The translations under genes and the position numbers were made by a program. 64,000 nt of DNA from Narthecium ossifragum. Its lineage: Eukaryota; Streptophyta; Magnoliopsida; Dioscoreales; Nartheciaceae. Under the pieces are notes generated by a model. That model searched no databases. It was not told the origin of the DNA and saw only the letters and a list, made by a program, of their open reading frames with translations. Of the stretch, positions 10,558-22,400 are shown piece after piece. How positions within the stretch are numbered: position 1 is the first letter of the stretch; each line of letters opens with the position of its first letter. Where the stretch lies: NCBI GenBank assembly GCA_963920575.1, contig OY986966.1:4174130-4238129 (forward strand), written 5' to 3'.

Positions 10558-11016
10558 AGAATCACTCTCGCTCGACTGTCGGAACAGTGGGCGATCAGGG
10601 TCATCCGAGGCATACGGGGATCCTGGGGGCGAAAGTGCTGGCGATAGAAGCCCCGGATCAATCAGAGATCGTGGAGGCACCACAACAGAGGACCCGTCGG
10701 GCAATCGGAAAGCGACCCACGGATCCTCGAGACCAGGGTCGTGCTGAATAGCATAAACAAGACAGGCAAAGAGATCAGGATCCGGGAACGGCCCAAAAAA
10801 CTCAACACCGACAGGATGGTCGATAACCGAACCAGCAGGATAAATAGGGATGGGGACATCCCAAGGATGGTAACAGTAGACTACCGGTGGCGACGGAGGC
10901 CGGCTCGAGTCGGCTGAGTCGGCAAGGTCATCATCAGATGAAAACATTGAAGCTTGAGATACCGGAGAACCTGGCTCAAACTCAGGCCCTGACGACTCGT
11001 AGCTGGAAGTAGACAT
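10468..11016 (-). CDS. Acidic ORF of the Athila element, 182 codons, unknown
   Basis: The frame starts MSTSSYESSGPEFEPG and ends in a long Asp/Glu tail encoded by a CTC/GTC-rich repeat (plus 10484-10560). The middle is hydrophobic and proline-rich (YHPWDVPIPIYPAG, FACLVYAIQHD) and looks like a folded domain rather than noise. It lies between pol and the env-like gene, where Athila/Tat elements sometimes carry extra ORFs. I do not recognise the family. The acidic tail could be nucleosome- or RNA-protein-interacting, but that is only a guess from composition. It has no stop codons, unlike the flanking env and pol remnants. Confidence 0.5.
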
Positions 11017-12569
11017 TGAAGCTGACCCTGCATCCGAGATAATTGGTAAGAGAAGCGACGAAGAAGAAGTGGACTGACCGCGTTGGATCGCTCGAACCTA
11101 CAGGTGCCGATCGATCCAACATGGGTTGAGGGAAGAACAAACACCCATAACGGAACAGAGGAGGGAGAAAGATGCAAGAACTGTGGTAACGGCCGAAGGG
11201 AAAAGAGAAGGCAAACATGCATAATGATAGATGAGAGGAAAACGGAAACAACGAGAGGAGGGCGACGGCCATCGAGGATGGAGGCCGGCGTCGTTGGTCG
11301 GACACCATGGCACAAACCATGGGTTCGCATGCAAGGGAGAGATGAAGAGGACACACACACAAGGGATTATCACACTGGCATGGGAGAGATGAAAAGGACG
11401 CGTCGGACTCTTACCGGAAAGTTGCAATTGCCTGGAAGGACACACCGGAAGCCGGGACGACGGTGTTCGCCAAAGCTGGACGCCGAGGATGGGAGGAACT
11501 CCGGCAACCACGAAACGACTTATGTAGTTCGCTAGGTCTCGTAGTTGAGGTAAGGAGGGGAATAAATAGGCGGCTAAGAGATATGGATTAACTCGGAATG
11601 GAGTCCGAGTTGGAGACGGCGAGGCAGAGGCGCGGAAGATCGGAAGTTATCTCAAAGAACCAGCAGGATCGATCGGCCTAGCGAGGATGGATCGATCGAA
11701 CGCCACGTGGCTGCATCAGGTGGGCACCGATGAACAATAGCTCTTAAAGGCGCCCGATCGATCGAACTTGGTGTGCCCGATCGATCGGACCGACTTAAAG
11801 AGCGCGACCGATGGACGGATCGATCGCACGGTGTATGGCCAAAAACACCACGCTCTGTCACCAATAAATACCTAGTCGGATCGATCGAACCCGCTAGGAT
11901 GGATCGATCGAACTCGCACACTTAGTTTTCTAAAAAATGTTGGAGCGAAGGACGGATCGATCGATAGATGTAGTGTCAAAAAACACTACGTTCTGTCAGG
12001 ATTAAATGCACAAGACGGACCGATCCCGCTCTCAAGCCCCGATCGATCCATCTAGAGCCAAGAGTAAAGACAAGCTGGAGCGAAGAGCCGATCGATCGGA
12101 TGCTTGTTAGGCAAAAACAATATGTTCTGCCAAGATAAAGCCGCAAGTTGGATCGATCGGCCGCCATGGGGCGGATCGATCGAACTCCGGAACGAAGAGA
12201 AGCGATGCTATATGTAGAGAAGGATCGATCGGTCCTTCTATAGCTCGATCGATCGGTCGGACCAAAATACGAGAAAATCCACCAGAAAACTTAAAAATGA
12301 AGCCGCGACGACCCTGTAAAAATATAGACCTCTCCAGGCCAAAAGAATTCAAGTACGGACATCCCCTGATTCACCATTAACACGATCAGTCACAGACATC
12401 GATGACAGAATTATCAGACAATCACAATCAACAACGCACTAAGCAGAAAATACGCAAGCATGCAAAGAAAACATGAAAGAACCAAAACAACAGAACACAC
12501 ACAACGGATGGGTTGCCTCCCATCAAGCGCTTGGTTTAACGTCTCGAGCTCGACGACATGAAAGCGCAA
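11017..12569 (-). other. Athila internal spacer with GATCGATC clusters
   Basis: 1.55 kb downstream of pol on the minus strand. No convincing gene is visible; the ORFs that exist are short and Ser/Leu-rich. The part from 11667 to 12255 holds about fourteen GATCGATC palindromes, usually followed by GAAC or GGCC/GGTCC. Confidence 0.6.
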
Positions 12570-15112
12570 TTACTCAGAAAGTGGTTCATGCAACCTCTGT
12601 GTGGCTTCTAAGGTCAGAGGATTTTCTATGTATCTTTTTAACCTTTGGCCATTCACTTTGAAGGTGGAATCAGAGTTAGGATTGCGGAGTTCAACAGCCC
12701 CATGGGGAAAAACTTTAGTGACTTCAAATGGACCAGTCCATCTAGATTTCAATTTCCCTGGGAAAAGCCGCAACCTAGCGTTAAATAACCACACCCTATC
12801 TCCCACATTAAAAGTTCTTTGATGAATGAACCGATCATGGTATGCCTTAGTTCGAGCTTTATAGATAAGAGCGTTATCATAGGCATCATTACGTATTTCC
12901 TCCAACTCATTGAGTTGCAGTAGGCGAGCGCGCTGACCCGTAGGTAACCAATTAACCTCTTTAATAGTTAACCACACTCTATCCATGAGATTCACTGGTA
13001 AGCGGCAATGCTTACCGTAGACCATCCGATACGGGGACATCCCTATGGGTGTTTTAAATGCCGTTCTATATGCCCAGAGTGCTTCATTCAAGCGCATAGA
13101 CCAGTCCTTTCTATCCAACCGCACGACTTTCTCCAGGATGCGTTTGATCTCCCTATTAGATACCTCTACCTGCCCACTTGTCTGAGGGTGATATGGTGTG
13201 GCAACCTTATGGGAAATATTATACTTATCGAGAGTGTGACGGAAATATCGATTCATAAAGTGTGATCCGCCATCACTTATAATAGCTCGAGGATGACCAA
13301 ACCGAGAGAAAATGTTAGAATGAAGAAATTTAACAACAACTCGGTGATCATTGGTCTTAGTCGCTATGGCTTCAATCCATTTCGAAACATAGTCAACGGC
13401 TAATAAAATGTAGATGTAGCCATTTGAAGGAGGAAACGGGCCCATAAAATCAATACCCCAAACATCAAATACTTCACATTCAATAATCGGATTTTGAGGC
13501 ATTTCATTTCGATGCGAAATACTCCCTAATTGTTGACACCGCACACACGCTTTTGAAAAACTGTGAGCATCACGAAAAATCGAGGGCCAATAGAAACCAG
13601 ATTGAAAAATCTTGGCTGCGGTTCGACGGCCTGAAAAGTGTCCTCCACATGCATGAGAGTGGCATGAAGTAAGAATGGAGATTATTTCAGATTCGGGTAC
13701 ACAACATCTCATAATCTGATCCGGACAGTGTTTAAAAAGGATGGGATCATTCCACACATAGGATTTAACTTTCGAAAAGAATTTATCTCGATCTAGTTTA
13801 GTCCAATGAGCAGGAGTGAATCCAGAAACAAGATAATTTACGATGTGTGCAAACCACGGTTTTGGGGCTTGATCAACAGTCAATAAACATTCATCAGGGA
13901 AGGTATCATCGATCGGGGATGAATCATTAATGACATCGACAGGAAGACGCGACAGGTGATCGGCTACCACGTTTAAAGCTCCCTTTTTATCTCGTAATTC
14001 CAGATCGAACTCCTGGAGAAGCAAAATCCAACGAATTAATCGAGGTTTAAGCTCTTTCTTGGAAACAAGATACCTAAGGGCTGAATGATCGGTAAAAATT
14101 ATGACTTTGGATTCAAGAAGATATGACCGAAACTTTTCTAAGGAAAAAATCACAGCCAGTAACTCTTTCTCAGTAGTTGTGTAATTCACCTGAGCTTCAT
14201 TCAACGTCTTACTAGCATAGTAGATGACACGAGGTAGTTTATCAATAGTTTGTCCCAACACAGCACCTACTGCGTGATCGGATGCGTCACACATGATTTC
14301 AAAGGGGTGATTATAATCAGGACAATGGACAATCGGTGCTGAAGAGAGTGAATCACGCAGGACATGAAAAGCATGAAGACAAGATTGATCGAACACAAAT
14401 GGAACATCTTTAACTAATAGAGCACATAACGGTCGGGAGATTTTACTAAAATCCTTAATAAACCTCGGATAGAACCCTGCGTGGCCCAGGAATGACCGAA
14501 TTTGACGCACCGACGAAGGAGGCGGAAGTTTAGAAATAAGCTCTAACTTAGCTTTATCTACCTCAATCCCCCGACTTGAAATGACGTGGCCGAGAACGAT
14601 ACCTTCCGTAACCATAAAATGGCTCTTTTCCCAACTCAACACTAGATTAGTTTTCTCACACCTAGCAAGGACTTTGGATAAATTTTCAAGGCATGATTCA
14701 AAGGACTGGCCAAACACAGAGAAGTCATCCATAAATATCTCTAGAAACTGTTCAATCATATCCCAAAAATAGCAAGCATGCAACGTTGAAATGTCGCTGG
14801 GGCATTGCAAAGGCCAAAAGGCATACGACGATAAGCGAATGTTCCATACGGACATGTAAAGGTTGTCTTCTCCTGATCATTAGGATCGATGGCGACTTGA
14901 TTATACCCAGAGTAGCCGTCAAGGAAACAATAATATGCTTGGCCTGATAACCGTTCTAAAATCTGGTCAATGAAGGGCAATGGAAAATGATCTTTTCGAG
15001 TTAAAGCGTTAAGACGCCTATAATCGATACAAACTCTCCACCCTGTGGTCTGTCTAGTTGGGATATCCTCCCCTTTGTCATTTTTAACCACTGTGATACC
15101 AGATTTTTTAGT
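12570..15112 (-). pseudogene. Athila pol: reverse transcriptase, RNase H, integrase (frameshifted)
   Basis: The RT begins abruptly at the virus junction (KKSGITVVKNDKGED), then shows WRVCIDYRRLN, FLDGYSGYNQ and [17 protein letters not shown] frameshift near 14760-14850 separates this from the rest, which continues with the catalytic box as FMDDFSVFG, RNase H ([33 protein letters not shown]) and a full integrase: zinc-binding H-H-C-C (HSHACGGHF ... CVRCQQLG) and the D,D-35-E core ([27 protein letters not shown]). The integrase C-terminus is intact to the stop at 12570 and has no chromodomain, in line with the Athila lineage. Protease and gag are absent. One frameshift is the only break I could see within what remains. 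Confidence 0.88.
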
Positions 15113-16443
15113 ATACTGATGTTCCTCTTCAGAAGATTCCTCCTCTGAGGCATTAGTAGAAGATTCATCTTCTGATTCAGAATCAGTATTACTGATCATG
15201 ACTTTATATAAAGATTTCTTTAATCATTCATCCTCGATTTCATTAATCTTTTTCTTAGTATAACAACGATTGGCATAATGACCAATTTTACCACATTTAA
15301 AGCATTTTGCTTTGCTTTTATCTATTTTAGGACGCTTTTGAGTATTACTCTTTTGCGGTGTATTTTTCTTGAATTTCCTTTTGAAAAAGGGTTTTCTTTT
15401 CTTTTCAGCTATTTCCCAGGGTGGCTTTGCCTTACGCTGTTCATCAAAGGCAAACTGTTCACAAAATTCACCCAATTGTTTTCTTTTGGTAAGCTTATGA
15501 GCTTTCAATTGATGTTTAAGTTTAATGTCATTACATAAACTCAAACCTTCATGAATGCAGGCATTCACTAATGCCCCGTAAGTGCAGGCATCAAAGGGAA
15601 TAACACCACCATTTTGCTCACGCATGTAATTTCTAACACGCTCAGCAAAAAGATTAGGTAACCCGTCTATAAATTTAGACTTCCAATGACTGCTATTCGC
15701 GTCATCAAGTTGCATAACTCTGGTAAGAAAAACATCTTTATACCAACGAAAATGAGTAAGGGTAGGATATCGGAGGTTTTGTAACAAAGTGCGTGTCCTC
15801 TCCCCCTGACCAGTAAGATTACCAGTAAAATGATCAAGAATGGTCAAAACTAAAGTATAAACAGCATCGGCTTTTTGTTGACTATTTTCAACTTTGACAG
15901 CACTAAGGATTTCAGTGCGTTGATCAGATTGGAGATAATTATCCCACCAACCCTTTAAACTACCAGTAAATCCGCAAGTAAGAAAGGCAGCGACTTGCTG
16001 ATCTGTATTACCATTATTACGGCAAATAGTAGAATACATCATCATGCGATGTGCCATATTAAGCACCTGATGATCACTCATTCCATCTATGTTCCATTCA
16101 TAGATATTTCGACCCGAATAATCTTGTTGTAAAAAAGTATCATTTTCCTCAAATAAAAGATCCATAGGAGAATGTCTTTTGTAATAGAATTTTTCCAAAT
16201 TACGAGGTCGATGTTCAATTTTATTTACAGTTTGAAACTGCTGTTCAGCTTCTAGAGTTATTGAATCAGAATCAGAATTTTCAACCGGATTCTTTTTAGT
16301 CACTGTATTAAGGACTTGTAATTTAGCTTGAGCAAATTGTTTGCTAAGAGATTCTATTACTTCTTCTGTCAAATCTTTTCCTAATTTAAAATTCGAAATT
16401 TCAGCATTCGGCTTAACAGAGGGTCTTGTATGCAGTTTAACTG
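15113..16443 (-). pseudogene. Pararetrovirus coat protein with CCHC zinc finger (fragment B)
   Basis: The open frame runs from about 16443 to a TGA at 15224-15226 and resumes in the same frame to about 15113. It contains the caulimovirid capsid core (IYEWNIDGMSDHQVL, FTGSLKGWWDNYL), a basic stretch (KKRKPFFKRKFKKN) and the zinc knuckle CFKCGKIGHYANRC (C-x2-C-x4-H-x4-C) that binds viral nucleic acid. After the TGA comes a Ser/Glu-rich acidic tail, and the frame then passes without a break into Athila RT. No ATG is required upstream because this is an internal part of a polyprotein; the frame ends at the TA-repeat boundary. The movement-protein part that should precede it is absent here. Confidence 0.85.
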
Positions 16444-16631
16444 TTTTATCTTATATATATATAAGTGTATAATATACATATATATTATAGATAATAATGT
16501 ATAATATATATATGTATATAATACATATATACATGCATATCATATATATGTATGATACATGACATACATATAGAGAGACACACACATATATATTATACAC
16601 ACACATAAGTATATAGACACACACATATATA
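16444..16631. repeat. TA-rich microsatellite at the pararetrovirus edge
   Basis: Degenerate (TA)n with CA-rich parts, about 190 bp, starting exactly where viral coding sequence ends. Pararetroviral insertions at AT-dinucleotide repeats are described in several plant genomes, so this is probably the original target. Confidence 0.8.
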
Positions 16632-16846
16632 GGCCTCGTTTGCTATGGGGTTAGCCTATTTCGGAATAAGGGATTTTAGGGTTAGAAAAATTGGGAATAA
16701 AATAGTAATAATTACTTGGAATAAGAAAAAGTAGAGTGGTAGTGGTAGGTGGAATGCAAATAAATGAGTAATGATTACTTGGAATATGAAAAAGCATTTG
16801 GGAATAAGAAGGTTATTACCCACTTTTTCCCATACCAAATGAGGCC
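16632..16846. mobile_element. Tourist/PIF-Harbinger-like MITE, 215 bp
   Basis: Ends GGCCTCGTTTGCTATGGG and CCCATACCAAATGAGGCC are inverted copies with 16 of 18 matches. Direct repeats of ATA flank both ends (16629-16631 and 16847-16849). There is no coding capacity. The 3-bp target duplication suggests the PIF/Harbinger superfamily, although TTA or TAA would be more usual. Confidence 0.7.
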
Positions 16847-16965
16847 ATAGAGGGCGGAGGAGGATCGGGTCCTCCCACTTTTAGAACAACCCGTCCTATC
16901 ACTACTCGAAAAAATATGATTTAAAATAACTTTATATTTTATGATTAAAGCCCAGCTAGTTAGGT

Positions 16966-16970
<5 letters not shown>

Positions 16971-17006
<36 letters not shown>
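16971..17006. repeat. (AT)n microsatellite
   Basis: Eighteen uninterrupted AT dinucleotides. Confidence 0.95.
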
Positions 17007-17010
<4 letters not shown>

Positions 17011-18307
17011 GTGCCGCTCCATACCACATGACATGGTAATCACCAACCCCATTTCAATAACTCCCTCCCACTAAATCCTCCTCAACCTAGAATAGTAGAA
17101 TTATCATGTTACATAATTAGCACGATCCTTTCGACATATAATTTACCATATTTCAAAATAATTGTGAGAGCCGTTTCTCTCCCGTGTCCCTTACATGGTG
17201 GAAACCCATGTCTCGTGAAACCTCCTATGTAACCGCCCGCCTTCTATACCCGTTGCTGGCCATGAGTCAATGTATCCATTGTCAGATATAAATATGCTGT
17301 CTCTCTCTCCACCGTTTGATATTGAACACTGCCTCTTATAAGGTTGCTATGGTATAGCACTTTACCCCAGAGGCTAGAGTAGTCCGTCCAAAGCGGCGAG
17401 GTGGGGTTGTTGTAGGGTTGATGTGGAGACAAGGGCGGCGGGGCCACAGGCGGGAGAAGGATGAGCGGTAGTTTTAGGAGGGACCAGCTAGTGTCCTTGG
17501 GGGAGGCGGCGAAGCATACGCAGGGGGTGGTTGGCGGAGAGCGGTTGCAGGGCGAAGGCGTCGTGATAGGCTGATAGCCATGGGGTTGTCTAAGTTTCGG
17601 CCGAAATATTACATATCTTTGGCATGCAGATCCGAAACCGGACCTGAATCCAGAATGGAGGCTCGTTTGAGTCTGGTTTTTCGGCCGAAACCAGGTGACT
17701 GGTGAGCCCTCTTTCTTTCTTTTTTTTGTTCTCTTCTAGCATTCACATATCTATTCATTTCAATGGTATACGGATAGTAGTTTTGTTAATTATGGTGGAG
17801 GACAAGAATAGCAAAGCAATAATCATCTTTTTTTTTATGATATGCCTGGGATGACGACATTTATCTTTGGCCACACTGAACCCATATCATGATCATCTAC
17901 ATCAATAATGTTATTACCACTCACACTCAAACGATAATGACAACGATCGTCAATGTTTGCGAGGTTCCTTTAGAAATTCTATGTGATTTAAAACTTATAT
18001 TATTGTACTTTAACTTTTATATTTTTAAAGTTGTTTTATGACTTATTTGGTACATTTATGAACTTTCCATCTTTTTTAGAATTACAGAGATATTTTAAAA
18101 ATAGAGTTTATATTTAAATAATACTGAAATCGTGTTGATGGAGAAAAAAGGTCTACATGAGGAACGGTTACGTGCCTAATTTTGCAAGTTGCCTGTGATA
18201 TGTCATATTCCCTTTACTTGGAGATTAAGTTATTTTACGTTCCTAACTTACATGTATCCAGTTTCTCTGTTATTTTAAAAATAGACACTCTAATTTTAGG
18301 AAACTAG
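17007..18307. other. Intergenic, no gene seen
   Basis: AT-rich sequence with a more GC-rich patch at 17400-17700. I found no supported ORF, RNA gene or complete transposon. Confidence 0.5.
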
Positions 18308-18660
18308 TCATGAAAGCAGTGCTTTGAGACAAAGACAAGCTCTGTGAAGAAATAGCGATGCTATCACATTTATTGCATGAGCACTGACATAACAAACCGC
18401 CAGCATGAATTGGTGTCGGAAATTAGCTAACAACAAGTGATGTGGTGTGTGTACGCATTCCATGTTAGCACCTCACCACGTGGCAAAAGACAGCCGTGGA
18501 ATGCATACACACATCACTTGTTGTTAGCTAATTTCTGACTCAACTCTTGTTGGCGGTTTGGCATGTCAGTGCTCATGCAACAAATGTGATACAGTGATAG
18601 CATGGCTATTCATTCACAGAGCTTGTCTTTGTCTCAACTCTCAAAGCACTGCTTTCATGA
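18308..18660. repeat. Long foldback (inverted repeat, arms about 160 bp)
   Basis: The left arm 18308-18464 (from TCATGAAAGCAGTGCTTT to GCATTCCATG) and right arm 18496-18660 are reverse complements with small gaps, around a loop of about 31 nt. A partial extra copy of right-arm sequence lies at 18714-18780, with duplicated GGCAGCTCAT...AAAGGAACTTT words around it. It lies about 480 bp upstream of the E1 gene TATA box. It may be a foldback element or a source of small RNA. Confidence 0.8.
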
Positions 18661-18885
18661 CAAGAATTTTTTTGGCAGCTCATGAAAGCACACATGCATG
18701 TGAAAGGAACTTTGGCGGTTTGGCATGTCAGTGCTCATGCAACAAATGTGATACCACAGAGTTTGTGTTTGTCTCACTCATGGTTCTTTTGGCAGCTCAT
18801 AAAACTATAAAAGCACACATGAAAGGAACTTTGAATACACACACAAACGTGAGACCATATTAACGACTAACTACATACGTTAGAT

Positions 18886-19050
18886 GCGGGGTGCCTGCAG
18901 TAGATCATCGACTACAGGTCCTGCAATGATGAATCTCAACCGTCACATGTTGATCCAACGGCTGAGATCAAATTATTTGTAATTTTTTAAAACCCGATCA
19001 ACACACACGACGGTTGAGATTTAGTCGATGAACTATTGCAGGCCCTCCCA
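18886..19050. repeat. Short foldback / MITE-like element upstream of the E1 gene
   Basis: The left part (CCTGCAGTAGATCATCGACTA, then AATCTCAACCG) and right part (CGGTTGAGATTTAGTCGATG, then TATTGCAGG) are inverted copies with an extra piece in the left arm. It sits within 100 bp of the TATA box. The superfamily is not clear and I saw no target duplication. Confidence 0.55.
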
Positions 19051-19139
19051 AATCCACATTTTAAAAAGCTAATCAGCTTCTAGAAGGCGCGTAATTAGAA
19101 AGGCTCCATTCATAACCCCCGCTCCGCTCCCTCTGTGTC

Positions 19140-19147
19140 TATATAAA
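19140..19147 (+). promoter_or_regulatory. TATA box of the E1 gene
   Basis: TATATAAA, followed 25-60 nt downstream by a plausible transcription start and a pyrimidine-rich 5' UTR. The coding start used is 19425. Confidence 0.6.
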
Positions 19148-19424
19148 CTAATCCAATGTGAGCTCTGAGCAAGCCTCTCCTATAGAGAGATAACCAAGAA
19201 GACCCATCGCTGCCGCTCTTGTTCTTCTCCTCGCCTCCACTCCGCTCCGATCGATCTCACCCATCGCGTTGGCGGGATGTCTCTGGTAACCTTCTTGCCA
19301 TAGCCCGATGATCAGTAGATTAGGGTGAGAGATAGGTTTCGGATGGTTTTTTTCCGGCTATCTGATGTTCTTTCTTGGTTCTTGCGAAGCACGTTGAGCT
19401 ATATGTTGCCAGCCGGGGCATCTG

Positions 19425-22400
19425 ATGTCTATGACGCCGAGAAAGAGAGCCGGGGGAGCTGAGCTTGAAGAAGGGGAGGTTGCGAGACAGCACTTGCCGA
19501 AGAAGCCGAACTCGTCGTCCGAGAGGGGCAACGGCAAGATGACTGACTCCATGGAGAGCGTGAGAAATGGGAGCAGTTCTACAGAGATGGACGCCCTTTA
19601 CGGGCGGGAAACCAAGCGCCAGCTTTCCAAATCTAATGTTCTCATCTCGGGGATGCAGGGGCTTGGTGCGGAGATAGGTGAAGTCTTAGATCTCTCCTTT
19701 TCTTGATTTGAGCTATTTTTCTAGTTCTTGTAATTAGAACGCTAGCTGACTGTATCGATCTTTTCAGCAAACCTCACCAATTCGTTCTCTTGTTTTTGAT
19801 GATGCTTTCTTTGGTACCTGTTGATCTGGATGACATCAAATCTTTCTGGAAGTAGAAGTTTACCATGGCTGATAGTAATTAGGTTTTGGTTCTTGATAAT
19901 ATGTTTGAATGTATGTCTTTAAGGATATTTATGATTTTTCTACGGCATGATACTTGCTGGATAACATGCTATGAATGCTGTCTCCCTAGGTTTTATTTAA
20001 TTAAGGTCTGGGAAATGTATGTTATTGAAATCTTTTGGGGTGAATTGCACACTACTTGGATGCTTGTGACATGCTGGGTCTGGACGCTTGTGATCTATGA
20101 TGGCTAAAGTTTGTTGAATCTGGTGTCCTAGTAGTTAGTGAATGCTTGTTGTAAAGAGCTATTCTTTTTGTGGTAAGGAGGATGTACTCGATCTCCATGG
20201 CCTTTGATCTTCATTCCATCATGCATCTTCTTTCATAGGAATTTCATGTCATCCTTGAATCTTTAGATGATTGTTTTTCTAGAGCGGAAAATCAAGAATT
20301 AGGAGATGATCAAGACTTTAAAAGAACATTGACCTTAGAGCCTTTTACTATCTTATTCAATGACGAATATTTGCTTGGTGTTAATGATGGATTTCATCTC
20401 CTGGTATTGCAGCGAAGAACCTTGTTCTTGCAGGTGTCAAATCTTTGACCTTACATGATGAAGGGGATGTAGAACTTTGGGACTTATCAAGCAACTTTTT
20501 CTTTTTTGAGAACGATGTTGGTAAAAATCGAGCTGATGCTAGTGCTCAGAAGTTGCAAGGGCTTGACAATGCTGTTGCTATTTCTACCCTGACAGAGAAT
20601 TTCTCCAAGGAGTACCTTTCTAATTTCCAGGTGACTGATTCTTAAATACCTATATAGCTTTATTTCGACATGACCTTAACAGACTTTTTATTTGAAAATG
20701 TCTCAATAAGCATCTTAGATTAATGGTCTTTCTTGTGTCATAATATACAAGCCATCTGCATGCGGTTCATTGTGGATAAAAAAAACTCTGTATGTAATGA
20801 TTTCAGCAATTTGAAGGCATTGAAGGACTTGCTTCCGGTACTGCTCTCAACTTTTACTTTTACTGTGCTTCTCACGAGTGTGGTTTAGCGGTCTTATTGA
20901 TTAGCTGTTACAGTGATTTTACCCTACTTACCTTATTATGGATGTGTATCTACTGAACATTTCTTACATGAGAACAGGTGCATCTTTTATGGCTGCAACA
21001 CCTTCAGAAGTTTTAGTGGTAGAAAATAAACAAGCATTTTCACTGTTCTCTGATTATTTGGTGCTTTTAAGCCTCTAGATAAAATGTTCACGCTGGTTGG
21101 TTTGAAATAAAGGGATGAGTGGCCTAACCATCGCAAAGAGCCTCAGGAGAGGAAAAACCTGAGGGTTTGGCGGATTTGAACTTCGCCACCAATTTATCTG
21201 TTCAGTTTTTGAGGATCAGCATCATGCTTGGTGTTTGCTACTGTTATCACATCTCCATGTTGGAGGATAGATTTATATTTGAATCGGAGCAGAGAGGATT
21301 TCTTCCTAGCCAGAAGCAGCTCTACAGAGCTCTTAGTTGGAGAAGAGAATGATATGCAAAATGACACAAAGTAATCTAAAAGTTCTGGTTGAATACTGGA
21401 AAGCATATAGGAACTTATGTGCTTGGAGCATCATGTTTTGAAATCGAGAAAGTCAACGTAATTATGTCACGCTGCGTGATTCATGCAGCTGAAGTACAAA
21501 GTTTGCCTTTTGCTTTGTTGTATCTGAAGAAGGATGAGTTCTAGTGGGAATTTTCTTTCTGTTGACTGCCTGCAACTTCAGTTGCTTTTGGCATTGGAAG
21601 GCCCAGTTGCTGGATTCATAGGACTACAAGTCTCAAGGATAAGAAAGTCTTAGAGTCTTCAAACTGCTCGAAATAAGTATCTGCGTATCTAGAAAAGGTC
21701 CTGAGCTTATTTAGCCTGGGGATATCGAATTCTGGCACTTCCTCTATCCTTCCTATATTAATTTCTTACCAGTTTTTTACCATTGACATAGTAAAAAAAA
21801 AAGAAGGTATTCTTGTTAATTGGTTGTATTCTTTGAAGTTTATCATGAATGGTAGATTATCTGCAACCTTTTAATTTTGCTTCAATCCTATTGCCAAGAG
21901 AACCTCCTCTCCTTTTTTGTTTGGTAGAAATTGTGCCATCTTGATTCTAGGGATCTTGAAAGAATCTATAGTGGTGAAGTTATTATAAAAGTTCTCTCTT
22001 TCACATCTTAAGATGTCTATATTTTTCTGATGATAGTTAAGCATATTGCATTTACATTGCATGTGCTTACCATCTTGTTGCAACTCGTGGTCAAGTGTCA
22101 GTTGGCACTTATTCATTATGGTTTTGGCATGTCTTTGCTCTGTTTGTGCAGGCTGTTGTGTTTACTGAGATAAGTTTGGAGAAAGCAATTGAGTATGATG
22201 AGTATTGTCACCATCACCAACCCCCAATTCCCTTTATTAAATCTGAAACTCGAGGCCTGTTTGGAACTGTATTTTGTGACTTTGGTCCGGAGTTCACTGT
22301 TGTCGATGATGATTGCGAGAAGCCTCATACGGGAATAATCGCATCTATAAGCAATGGTAATCCTGCTCTTGTATGTTATGTTGATGAGGAACAACTTGAG

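Larger units (their letters stand above)
5047..15112 (-). mobile_element. Athila-type Ty3/gypsy retrotransposon, 5'-truncated
   Basis: On the minus strand the order is pol (15112-12570), spacer, acidic ORF (11016-10468), env-like/Athila-specific ORF (9804-8406), long 3' spacer, polypurine tract (6587-6575) and 3' LTR (6574-5047). The 5' LTR, primer site, gag, protease and start of RT are missing; pol is joined directly to viral coat-protein sequence near 15113. A gene between pol and the 3' LTR is typical of the Athila lineage. The element sits in the same orientation as the pararetrovirus it interrupts. The 5' target-site copy is lost, so no TSD can be verified; bases just outside the 3' LTR are TGTCC (5042-5046). 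Confidence 0.85.

Noticed and set aside
10484..10747. Poly-serine ORF on the plus strand
   Set aside because: Reads the TCC/TCG repeat that encodes the acidic tail on the other strand.
18558..18863. Cys-rich 101-codon ORF
   Set aside because: It is the translation of the foldback right arm and its partial copy; the internal peptide repeat follows the DNA repeat.
20631..22151. Possible extra exons in E1 intron 2
   Set aside because: Exons 2 and 3 join exactly across conserved sequence ([10 protein letters not shown]); short ORFs in the intron show no E1 similarity.
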